64,000 nucleotides of DNA from CAVPMN01 sp963706425 (GTDB lineage Bacteria; Actinomycetota; Acidimicrobiia; Acidimicrobiales; Acidimicrobilacustridaceae): assembly GCA_963706425.1 (NCBI GenBank), contig CAVPMN010000001.1, positions 806,001 through 870,000 of the forward strand, read 5' to 3'. This document shows positions 37,514 through 46,642 of this stretch, one piece after another. The stretch's first letter is position 1; each line of letters opens with the position of its first letter. The position numbers were made by a program, and so were the translations under genes. Under the pieces are notes generated by a model that was not told the DNA's origin, made no database searches, and saw nothing but the letters and a program-made list of their open reading frames with translations.

Positions 37514-39018
37514 ATGCCGCTCGTGCTCGGGGTCGACTCGTCGACCCAGTCGACCAAGGTCGAGGTGCGCGACGCCGACACCGGCCGTCTCGTCGGACGC
37601 GGGCGGGCGCTGCATCCGGTGACTCATCCGCCTCGCTCGGAGCAGGACCCGGCTCGTCTGGTGGGACGCGCTCGGCGACGCGGTCCGGCAGACGGGTGTG
37701 CGAACGGTCGACGCCATCTCGGTGGCGGGCCAGCAGCACGGGCTGGTCGCACTCGACGCAGGTGGGCGGGTGTTACGTCCGGCCAAGCTGTGGAACGACA
37801 CCGAGTCGGCTCCCGATGCCGGGTGGCTGGTCGACCAGCTCGAGGGCGGCGCCGCAGCCTGGGCCGAGCGCGTGCGGCAGCGTGCCGGTGGCGGCGTTCA
37901 CCATCGCCAAGTTGTCGTGGTTGCACCGCAGCGAGCCCGAGGTGTGGGCGCAACTGGCCGACGTGCTGCTGCCGCACGACTGGCTCACCTATCGGCTCAC
38001 CGGCGAGCGGGTGACCGACCGGGGCGACGCATCCGGCACCGGCTACTGGTCGCCCGTCGACGGGCGACTACCGGTGGGACCTGTTGGCGATCGTCGACCG
38101 GGACGCGACTGGTCCGATGCCGTGCCCCAGGTGCTCGGCCCGATCGACCCCGCTGGGGTGCTCACCAGTCCGGCCGCCGACGCACTGGGTTTGGATTCCG
38201 ACGGGAGGACCGTCGTCGCCGCCGGCACCGGCGACAACATGGCGGCCGCTCTCGGGATCGGTCTGCGACCGGGCGACGTCGCCTTGTCACTCGGGACCTC
38301 GGGCACGGTTTACGCGGTGAGCGACGCAGCCCACGTCCGACCCGACGGGCGCAGTGGCCGGCTTCGCAGATGCGACCGGACGCTTCCTGCCTCTGGTGTG
38401 CACGCTCAACGCCACAGGTGTCACCGACGCGGTGGCCCGCCTGCTTGGCGTCGATCACGACCGCAGCTCGACGAGCTGGCGCTGGCCGCACCGGCCGGAG
38501 CCGACGGGGTGACCGTGCTCCCCTACTTCGCCGGCGAGCGCACTCCGAACCGGCCCGACGCCACGGGAGTGGTGGCAGGGCTACGCACCGACGTCAGTCG
38601 TCGAGCAATTGGCCCGGGCGGCGTTCGAAGGGGTGGTGTGCGGCCTGCTCGACGGGCTCGACGCGTTGAACGCAGCAGGGGTCCCGACCGCGGACGGGCG
38701 CCTGTTGCTCGTCGGCGGCGGCGCCAAGTCGGCCACGTATCGTCGCGTCGTGGCCGATCTGTCGGGACGGGCGGTCACGGTGCCCGAGGGCGACGAGCAC
38801 GTCGCACTCGGTGCGTGCGTGCAGGCCGCGGCCACGTTGGCCGGCGTGTCGCCGCTCGAGATCGTCTCCGTTGGGGACTCGGCACCGGCGAGGTGATCGA
38901 GCCCGACCCCCGCGTCGGCCAGGACAACGGTGCCGCCGGCGCCGACGCCGTCGATGGCCCCGACGGTGCCGACCGCCACGCCATCCGTTCCCGCTACGCC
39001 ACCCTCCGCGACACCTGA
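37514..39018 (+). CDS. xylB: Xylulokinase (frame-broken)
   Basis: Phosphorylates D-xylulose to xylulose-5-phosphate. FGGY kinase, about 490 residues: MPLVLGVDSSTQSTKVEVRD, ISVAGQQHGLVALD, AKLWNDTESAPDAGWLV, LPHDWLTYRLTGERVTDRGDASGTGYWS, VVAAGTGDNMAAALGIGL, SLGTSGTVYAVS and LLLVGGGAKSATYRRVVADL. At least seven shifts (37655, 37880, 38068, 38352, 38452, 38600, 38875), most explained by one extra base. The last shift gives the expected ending WGLGTGEVIEPDP and the stop used here. No other xylulokinase is seen in the window, so the sequence probably carries errors. Confidence 0.9.
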
Positions 39019-39038
39019 TCGGCTTCTCCGCCACCCGC

Positions 39039-39094
39039 CCCGAAATCGGTGCGTGAAAACAACCGATGCGGTGGTTTCACGCACCAATTTCGGG
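39039..39094. repeat. Palindromic repeat family A, copy 4
   Basis: 56-bp inverted repeat with outer arms CCCGAAATCGGTGCGTGAAA and its complement (one mismatch, C/A), 20 bp after the xylB stop. The next gene runs in the same direction, so here it could end the xylAB transcript. Confidence 0.85.
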
Positions 39095-39240
39095 AGGAGG
39101 GGAAGCATCGCTCTTCGTTGCGACCGCCGGAGACGCTGTGGTGGGGCCTGGCCGACGGGCGGTCGGGCTACGGTGAGGCGGTCGCCGGGGACCTTCGGCC
39201 CTGGTTCGGGGTGCGACCGCAAACGGAGGATGGCACCACC

Positions 39241-40347
39241 ATGAGCGAGGTCATCTTCGACGGCGTGACGAAGCGGTTCGGCGAGGTGACCGCCGTCGAC
39301 CGCTTCTCGCTCGAGGTCCGCAACGAGGAGTTCATGGTGCTGCTCGGCCCGTCGGGCTGCGGCAAGACCACCGCCCTGCGCATGGTCGCCGGCCTCGAGA
39401 CCATCACCGAGGGCACGCTCAAGATCGGCGACCGGGTGGTCAACGACATCGAGGCCAAGGACCGCAACATCTCGATGGTGTTCCAGAGCTATGCGCTCTA
39501 TCCGCACATGACGGTCGCCAAGAACGTCGAGTCGCCGCTTATCGCCCGCAAGTTCAGCGTCGACGGCGCCGAGCCCCGCAAGCTGCATAAGCACGAGCGC
39601 GAGGAGCGCATCGCCGAGGCGGCCAAGACCCTCGGGCTCGCCGAACTGCTCGACCGCAAGCCGGCGGCCCTCTCGGGAGGCCAGCGCCAGCGGGTCGCCC
39701 TGGCCCGGGCCATCGTCAGCCGGCCCGCCGCCTTCCTCATGGACGAGCCGCTCTCCAACCTCGACGCCAAGCTGCGGGCCCAGACCCGACTCGAGCTGGT
39801 CGACCTGCACGAGCGGCTGGCCACCACGTTCATCTACGTCACCCACGACCAGGTCGAAGCCATGACCATGGCCGACCGGATCGCCATCATGACCGACGGC
39901 CGGCTCCAGCAGGTCGGCCCGCCCCAGGCGGTCTACGACCGCCCACACAACCTCTTCGTCGCCCGCTTCATCGGCAGCCCGCCCATGAACACGATCACCG
40001 GCAGGTTCGTGGTCGATGCCGGCGAGGCCTTCGTCGAGGTGGGCTCCGGCCGGTTCTCGGCCGCTGCGGTCGGTGGCGAACCGGTGGCCCACGACACCGC
40101 CGTGGTTGTTGGCGTACGACCCGAGCACCTGGTGGTCGGCGGCGGCCAGGTCGAAGCGACCGTGATCGCGGTCGAGTGGCTCGGCCACGAGCGACACGTG
40201 GTGTGCGAGATCAACGGCGAGAGCGTGATCGTTCGCGAGCCCTCCGAAGGCCAAGCCCCCTCTGCCGGAGAGCGAGTGCTACTCGGCGCGGTGGGCGCCG
40301 ACGCCGTGCACCTGTTCGACCCCAACACGACCGAGCGGCTCAATTGA
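39241..40347 (+). CDS. Sugar ABC transporter ATP-binding protein (MalK/UgpC type)
   Basis: 368 residues, intact. The nucleotide-binding domain has Walker A LLGPSGCGKTTALRMVAG, SMVFQSYALYPHMTV, LSGGQRQRVALARAIV, Walker B AFLMDEPLSNLDAK and FIYVTHDQVEAMTMADR. A C-terminal TOBE-type regulatory domain of about 130 residues follows. Such ATPases often serve several sugar importers. GGAGG precedes the ATG, which is chosen over an upstream in-frame start. The stop overlaps a TTG start of the permease gene (TTGA). Confidence 0.93.
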   Translation: MSEVIFDGVTKRFGEVTAVDRFSLEVRNEEFMVLLGPSGCGKTTALRMVAGLETITEGTLKIGDRVVNDIEAKDRNISMVFQSYALYPHMTVAKNVESPLIARKFSVDGAEPRKLHKHEREERIAEAAKTLGLAELLDRKPAALSGGQRQRVALARAIVSRPAAFLMDEPLSNLDAKLRAQTRLELVDLHERLATTFIYVTHDQVEAMTMADRIAIMTDGRLQQVGPPQAVYDRPHNLFVARFIGSPPMNTITGRFVVDAGEAFVEVGSGRFSAAAVGGEPVAHDTAVVVGVRPEHLVVGGGQVEATVIAVEWLGHERHVVCEINGESVIVREPSEGQAPSAGERVLLGAVGADAVHLFDPNTTERLN

Positions 40348-41273
40348 GCGCCGAGACACTCACCGCGCCGGCCAAGGGCTCGGTCGAAGCCGCGCCGCCG
40401 CACGCGGTGCGCCACATGCGGCGCAAGGTCAAGGACATCCTGCTGGCGGTGGCACTGCTGTTGCCCTCCGCCATCATCTTCGTGGCCTTCTTCTTCTATC
40501 CGCTCTATCGCCTCTTCTACCTCGGCCTGCACCAGCAGAACCGCTTCGGCACCGCGGAGCGCTACGTCGGCTGGTCGCAGTTCGGAGAGGTGCTCACCGG
40601 CGACAACTTCCTCGATGGCCTGCGTATCAGCGCCACCTACGTCGTGTTCACCGTGCCGCTCGGTCTCATCCTCGGCACGCTGCTCGCCGTGGCCGCCAAC
40701 CGGCGCCTACGAGGCATCAAGATCTTCCACACCATCTTCGCCTCCACCGTCGCCACGTCGGTGGCCGTCGCGTCGGTGGTGTTCCTCGTTCTCATCAACC
40801 CCCAGGTCGGCTACTTCCGCGACGTCAGCTTCTTCAGCCTCTCCGACCCCGACACGGCACTGCGGGGCGTGGCGCTCTCTTCGGTGTGGCAGAACCTGGG
40901 CCTCAGCTTCATCATCGTGCTGGCCGGCCTCCAGGCGGTGCCCGACGAGCTCTACGAGGCCGCCGACCTCGACGGCTACGGCCCGTTCCGCCGCTTCTTC
41001 CGGGTGACGGTGCCCCTCATCTCCCCCACGCTCATGTTCCTGCTCGTGGTGCTGGTGATCTTCGCCTTCCAGGCCTACGCCCAGGTCGACATCCTCACGG
41101 GCGGCGGGCCTGCCGGCTCCACCGAGACGCTCGTGTGGAAGATCTTCAACAGCCAGCAACCGCTCTACCAGAACACCGGCGCCATCATGGCCATCGGCCT
41201 GTTCGGCATCACCCTCCTCGTCACCATCGGGCAGTTCGTGATCCTCGAGCGGAGGGTCCACTATGGCAACTGA
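40344..41273 (+). CDS. Sugar ABC transporter permease 1 (MalF/UgpA type)
   Basis: 309 residues, intact. Six membrane segments are visible (from ILLAVALLLPSAIIFVAFFF to GAIMAIGLFGITLLVTIGQF), and the EAA loop is VPDELYEAADLDGYGPFRRFFRVTVPLISP. The TTG start overlaps the ATPase stop. The 3' end overlaps the second permease by 11 bp, so ATPase and both permeases are translationally linked. Confidence 0.92.
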   Translation: MSAETLTAPAKGSVEAAPPHAVRHMRRKVKDILLAVALLLPSAIIFVAFFFYPLYRLFYLGLHQQNRFGTAERYVGWSQFGEVLTGDNFLDGLRISATYVVFTVPLGLILGTLLAVAANRRLRGIKIFHTIFASTVATSVAVASVVFLVLINPQVGYFRDVSFFSLSDPDTALRGVALSSVWQNLGLSFIIVLAGLQAVPDELYEAADLDGYGPFRRFFRVTVPLISPTLMFLLVVLVIFAFQAYAQVDILTGGGPAGSTETLVWKIFNSQQPLYQNTGAIMAIGLFGITLLVTIGQFVILERRVHYGN

Positions 41274-42102
41274 CGTCAACCAGCCGACCTGGAAGAAGAC
41301 CGCCTGGTACGTCGTGCTCTCCCTGCTGTCGTTGCTGGTGCTCTTCCCCGATCTGGATGGCCCTGGTGCGCGCGCCTGTCGACACCCGCCGTCTACGTGC
41401 GCGAAGGCCTGCCGCTCTATCCCGTGGGCATCCAGTGGGACGTGTTCTCTCGGGCGTGGGACCTCGGCAACCTCGGCGACAAGGTGCGCATCAGCGTGGT
41501 GGTCACCTTCGTCATCGTCGCCGGCCAGCTCATCACCTCGCTCTTCGCCGCCTACGCGTTCGCCTTCCTGCGCTTCCCCTTCAAGCGGCTGATCTTCGTG
41601 ATCTTCATGGCCACCCTCATGCTGCCCATCGAGGTCACGCTGATCCCCAACGTGCAGACCGTTCGCGAGCTCGGCTGGTTCAACTCCTATCTCGGCCTGT
41701 CGATCCCGTTCGTGGCCACGGCGTTCGGCACCTTCCTCATCCGGCAGGGCTTCCTCGGCATCCCCCGCGACCTGCGCGACGCCGCCCAGCTCGACGGCTA
41801 CGGCCACCTCTCGTTCCTCTGGCGGGTGGCCATCCCCGTGACCCGCCCGGTCATCGCCTCGTTCACGGTCATCGCCTTCCTCGCCGTGTGGAACCAGTAC
41901 ACGTGGCCCCGAGCGGTGGTCACCCAAGGCCAGTGGGAGACCATCCAGATCGGCCTCAAGTCGCTGTCGGCGGCCACCGTCGACCAGAGCAACATCGGCC
42001 TGGCCGCGGCGCTCATCGCCGCCATCCCCGTGTTGCTCCTGCTTGATCTTCCTGCAACGCCAACTGATCCGAGGCCTGACGGCCGGTGCCGTCAAGGGCT
42101 GA
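41263..42102 (+). CDS. Sugar ABC transporter permease 2 (MalG/UgpE type, frame-broken)
   Basis: About 278 residues. First membrane segment TAWYVVLSLLSLLVLFP, then after shifts near 41350 and 41390 VYVREGLPLYPVGIQWD, VVVTFVIVAGQLITSLFAAYAFAFL, the EAA loop IPRDLRDAAQLDGYGHLSFLWRVAIPVT and FTVIAFLAVWNQYTWPRAVV. A shift near 42045 gives the expected ending LIFLQRQLIRGLTAGAVKG. It pairs with permease 1 to form the membrane channel. Confidence 0.9.
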
Positions 42103-42144
42103 GTCACCACCGATCCACCCGATCCACGAAGGAGACACCCCGCC

Positions 42145-43636
42145 ATGACGCGGTCCCCCTCACGCAGTAGCCAACGATGGCTCCTCGCACCGCTGTTCGC
42201 GTTCGCTCTCATCGCCGCGGCGTGCGGCGACAGCAGCGACAGCGGCAGCTCCGACGACACCAGCGGAGGCGACGACGGATCGGGCTTCGCCGCCAACATG
42301 CCCGAGTGCCCGGTCGACGCCCTCGAGACCGCCAGTGGCCCCGTCGAGGTGGTGGTGTGGAACACCGCGGCGGGCAAGACGAAGGAGACGCTCGAGCAAC
42401 TGGTCGGCGAGTACAACGCCAGCCAGACCAAGGTGGTCGTGAAGCTCGAGAGCCAGGGCGCGAGCTACGAGGAGATCTGGGACAAGTACCAGTCGGCCGC
42501 GGCAGGCCAACGACCTGCCCAACGTCGCCATCCTCGAGGACATCGCGTTCCAAGCGGTGGCCGAGAGTGGCACGGTGATGCCGGCGCAGGCCTGCATCGA
42601 CGCCGACGACTACGACACCAGCAACCTGGTCGCGAGCGCGGTCGACTACTACAGCCTCGACGACGCGTTCGTGCCGGGCACCGTGCAGCTGTCGACGCCG
42701 ATCGTCTACTACAACAAGAACCACTTCCGGCGAGCCGACATCGATCCGGAGACGCCTCCAGGCACCCTCGACGAGGTGCGCGAGTACGCCCAGAAGATCA
42801 AGGACGCCGGCGTGGTCGACAAGCCGCTGGTGCTCTACCTCCACCCCTGGTTCGTCGAGACGTGGCTGACCGGCGCTGGTGAGCCGGTGGTCAACAACGA
42901 GAACGGTCGCGGCGAAGGCGAGACCAGCGAGTCGCTCTACGACAACGAGGCCACGTCCACGATCTACAACTGGATCAAGGACATGTACGACGACGGCCTG
43001 CTCAACGCCATCCCCTACAACCCCGGCACCATCGACCACTACCTGGCGGTGGCCAACCAGTCGGGCTCGATGCTCCTCGAGACGTCGACCGCCGCCACGT
43101 CGATCAAGGCCTTCCTCGGCGGCGACACCGACGTGGTCGAGGGTTCGGGCGACGTCGCCGTGGACACCTCGGCGCTCGATGTCGGCGCCGGCCCCATGCC
43201 CGGGCTCGCCGAGCCAGGGCGCGTGCAGGTCGGCGGCGGCATCTGGGTGATGACGCTCGCCGGCACGCCCGAGCAGCAGGCCGCCACGTGGGACTTCATG
43301 AAGTGGTGGAACACGCCCGAGACGCAGGCCGTGTGGCACATGGAGGGCTCCTACCTGCCCTTCAACGAGCTGGCCACCGACGACCCGGCGCTCGAGGCCT
43401 ACTGGCAGGACGACCTGGCCGGCCAGTGGTTGGCGATCTCGTACGACCAGTTGGTCAACGGCGTCTCGCCCAGCTTCCCCGGACCGATCATGGGCCCGTT
43501 CAGCCAGGCTCGTCGATCGATGTCGCAGTCGCTCGACCGCATGGTGCTCCAGGGTCAGTCCCCTGCCGATGCCATCAGCGAGGCAGCCGGAGAGATCACC
43601 AGCGAGCTCCAGCAGTACCTCGACGAAGGGTTCTGA
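42145..43636 (+). CDS. Sugar ABC transporter substrate-binding lipoprotein, family 1, copy 1 (frame-broken)
   Basis: About 496 residues. Lipoprotein signal LLAPLFAFALIAAAC (Cys27) with a Ser/Asp/Gly linker. The mature protein has PVEVVVWNTAAGKTKETLEQL, LVGEYNASQTKVVVKLESQG, VMPAQACIDADDYD, AVWHMEGSYLPFNELA and SPSFPGPIMGPFSQARRSM. One shift near 42500. It is followed by two paralogues, all downstream of one set of permeases and ATPase. AAGGAG precedes the ATG. Confidence 0.9.
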
Positions 43637-43637
43637 G

Positions 43638-45120
43638 ATGCGCAGACCGGCCCGCCTCGTGGGTGCCGTGTTCGTGTTGGCCCTCGTGGCCGCCGTGTGT
43701 GGTGGGGGCGACGACAGCACGTCGTCGCCCGACACCGGCGACGACGGCGGCTCGTCCGACGTCGGCCCTGCCCGAGTGCCCGATCGGCGCGCTCGACTCG
43801 GCCACCGCACCCGTCGAGGTCGTGCTGTGGCACTTCCTGCAGGGCAAGACGGGCGAGGCGCTCCAGCTGCTGGCCGACGAGTTCAACGCCAGCCAGGACA
43901 AGGTCGTCGTGCGGGTCGAGAGCCAGGGCACGACCAACGACGAGGTGTGGAACAAGTACCGGTCGGGCATCCCGAGCGGTGACCTGCCCTCGATCGCGGT
44001 GCTCGACGACACCGTCACCGCCGAGATCGCGGCGAGCGGCACGGTGCTGCCGGCCACGTCGTGCATCGAGGCCGACGACTACGACACGAGTGAGTTCCTG
44101 CCCGCCGCGATGGACTACTACACGCTCGACGGGGTGCTCTTTCCCGCGTCGGTCAACCTGTCGGGCGCGTGCTCGCTCTACTACAACGAGAACCACTTCC
44201 GCGTGCCGCGTCGCTCGACCCCGCCGACACACCCGACACGCTCGACGAGGTGCGCCAGTACGCCCAGCAGATCAAGGACGCGGGTGTCGTCGATCGGCCC
44301 GTGATCCTCAAGGTGGGCCCACCACTCATCGAGATGTGGCTCACCGGCGCCGGCCAACCGATCGTCGACAACGACAACGGTCGCGGGCCGGGTGAGACCA
44401 CCGCTGCCGCCTTCGACACCGAGGTCACCACCGACCTGTTCACCTGGGTCGAGGAGATGGACACCGCCGGGTTGCTCACCGTGGTGCCCGACCTGCCCGG
44501 ACAGATCGACCAATACCTCGCCATGGCCAGCCAGAGCGCATCGATGACCATCGAGACGTCGACCGCGGCCACCACCATCGAGGCCTTCTTGCAGGGCGAC
44601 ACCGACGTCGCCGGCGCACCCGACGACATCGATCCGGCCGACGTCGACCTCACCCAGCTCGCCATCGGAGCGGCCGAGGTGCCCGGCATCGACGAGCCGG
44701 GTCGTCTGCAGATGGGCGGCGGTGCCTGGTACATCAGCACCGCCGGCACGCCTGAACAGCAGGCCGGTGCCTGGGAGTTCATGAAGTTCTTCAACTCGGT
44801 CGACAGCCAGGTGACGTGGAACGTCGAGGCGCTCGTATCTCCCCTACCGCACCACAGCGGTCGACAGCCCCATCATCCAGCAGCGATGGACGGAGACGGT
44901 CGCCGGGCGGTGGCTGGCCATCGCCTACGAGGAGTTGCTCAACGGCGTCGACCCCGACTTCCCCGGCCCGATCATCGGCCCCTACGACCAGTTCCGGGTG
45001 GCCGTACGCCGCGCGGTCGATTCGATGGTCGTCGGATCAACCACACCTGCCGACGCTGTCGCCCAAGCCGCCGCCGACACCACTGCCGCCATCGAGCAGT
45101 ACAACAACGAGAACTTCTGA
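43638..45120 (+). CDS. Substrate-binding lipoprotein, family 1, copy 2 (frame-broken)
   Basis: About 493 residues, paralogue of its neighbours: lipoprotein signal VFVLALVAAVC (Cys21), PVEVVLWHFLQGKTGEALQL, VRVESQGTTNDEVWNKY, VLPATSCIEADDYD, TLDEVRQYAQQIKDAGVVDRP, QMGGGAWYISTAGTPEQQ and VDPDFPGPIIGPYDQFRVAV. Shifts near 43770, 44205 and 44835. It starts 1 bp after the stop of copy 1. Confidence 0.9.
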
Positions 45121-45128
45121 GGACACTC

Positions 45129-46592
45129 ATGCGCTCATCCCGTCGTTTCCTGATCGTGCTGGCTTCCGCCGCTCTCGTGCTGTCCGCCTGTGGCAGCAGC
45201 GACGACGGCGGTGACGGCGACGCCGCCGATGGCGGCGCCGCCGACCTACCTACCTGCCCGGTGGGCGCGCACGAGTCGGCGGGCGGTCCGGTCGAGGTCG
45301 TCGTGTGGCACACCCAAGCTGCCCAGCCACTCGAGACGCTCACCGAGCTGGTCGACCAGTTCAACGCCTCACAGGACACCATCGACGTCCAACTCGAGGC
45401 CCAGGGCTCGAGCTACGAGGAGATCCAACGCAAGTTCACTGCGGCCGTGCCCACCCAGCAGCTGCCCGCGATCGTCATGGTCGACGACACGTTCACCCAG
45501 TCGATGGCCGACAGCGGTGTGGTGCTGCCGGCCCAGTCGTGCATCGACGCCGACAGCTACGACATGGCCGACTTCGTCGACACCGCGGTGAGCTACTACA
45601 CCATCGACGACGTGATCTGGCCGGCGTCGGCAAACCTGGGCAACGCCTTGTTCTTCTACAACCGCGGCCAATTCGAGCAGGCCGGCCTCGATCCTGACGT
45701 GGCCCCGAAGACACTCGCCGAGGTGCGCCAGTACGCAGAGCAGATTAAGAACGCCGGGGTGGTCGACCAACCGTTGATCCACGAGTTCGCCTCGTGGAAG
45801 ACCGAGTTCTTCCTCACCGGCGCGGGCGCCTCGGTGGTCGACAACGACAACGGCCGTTCGGCCGACGGTGCTCACCGCGGCGACGCTCGCCGACAACGCC
45901 ACCGCCACCGACCTGTTCACCTGGTTCCAGCAGATGAACGACGACGGGCTGATGCGCTCGGTGCCGAACATCCCCGGACAGATCGACCAATATCTCGGGC
46001 TCGCCAACCGCACGTCGTCGATGCTGCTCGAGTCGTCGTCGGCCGCCACATCGGTCGAGGCGTTCCTAGGCGGCAACCTCAGCACCGAGAACCTCAGCGG
46101 CGATCTGGGCGACGCCAACGTGAGCGGGCTCGACATCGGGGCGGCCGCCATGCCCGTGATCGACGAGGCCTCGATCGGCCGCACCCAGATGGGCGGCGCG
46201 GCGTGGTACCTGATGAACACCACACCACCCGAGGTGCAGGCAGCCGCGTGGAGTTCATGAAGTTCATGAACTCGGCCGAGGCCCAGGCCGAGATGTTGAT
46301 CGGCGGCTCCTACCTGCCGTATCGCTCGTCGACCAACGACCTGCCCGAGGTGCAGGCCTTCTACACCGACGGCCTCTCGGGCCGCTGGCTGAAGATCGCC
46401 AACGACGAGGTGAACGAGATCGATGCCGCGTTCCCCGGACCGCTCATCGGCCCCTACGACGAGTTCCGCGACGCCGTCCGCAAGGCCCAAGATGCGTTGA
46501 TCCTCGAGAACAAGACACCAGCGGAGGCGTTGGGCCAGGCCCAGACCGAGGTCGACGCCGCCATCACCCGCTATCGCGACGAGAGCTTCTAG
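45129..46592 (+). CDS. Substrate-binding lipoprotein, family 1, copy 3 (frame-broken)
   Basis: About 487 residues, third paralogue: signal RFLIVLASAALVLSAC (Cys21), PVEVVVWHTQAAQPLETLTEL, EAQGSSYEEIQRKFTAAVP, VLPAQSCIDADSYD, IPGQIDQYLGLANRTSSMLL, MIGGSYLPYRSS-like block and IDAAFPGPLIGPYDEFRDAV. Shifts near 45868 and 46250. The three copies keep PGPI/LxGP(Y/F) near the end and differ around the presumed ligand pocket, so they may widen the substrate range of one importer. Confidence 0.9.
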   Translation: MRSSRRFLIVLASAALVLSACGSSDDGGDGDAADGGAADLPTCPVGAHESAGGPVEVVVWHTQAAQPLETLTELVDQFNASQDTIDVQLEAQGSSYEEIQRKFTAAVPTQQLPAIVMVDDTFTQSMADSGVVLPAQSCIDADSYDMADFVDTAVSYYTIDDVIWPASANLGNALFFYNRGQFEQAGLDPDVAPKTLAEVRQYAEQIKNAGVVDQPLIHEFASWKTEFFLTGAGASVVDNDNGRSADGAHRGDARRQRHRHRPVHLVPADERRRADALGAEHPRTDRPISRARQPHVVDAARVVVGRHIGRGVPRRQPQHREPQRRSGRRQRERARHRGGRHARDRRGLDRPHPDGRRGVVPDEHHTTRGAGSRVEFMKFMNSAEAQAEMLIGGSYLPYRSSTNDLPEVQAFYTDGLSGRWLKIANDEVNEIDAAFPGPLIGPYDEFRDAVRKAQDALILENKTPAEALGQAQTEVDAAITRYRDESF

Positions 46593-46628
46593 TCGCCGGG
46601 CCGGCGCCTGATCGGGGTGCCCCGCCGC

Positions 46629-46634
46629 TACATT
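46629..46634 (+). promoter_or_regulatory. -10 box TACATT of the amidohydrolase gene (leaderless)
   Basis: TACATT lies 8 nt before the GTG start. Confidence 0.45.
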
Positions 46635-46642
46635 CGCTCATC

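Noticed and set aside
37514..39018. xylB as a pseudogene
   Set aside because: All kinase motifs are kept in order and most of the seven breaks look like single-base insertions, like those in essential gltX; decay would also bring substitutions in motifs.
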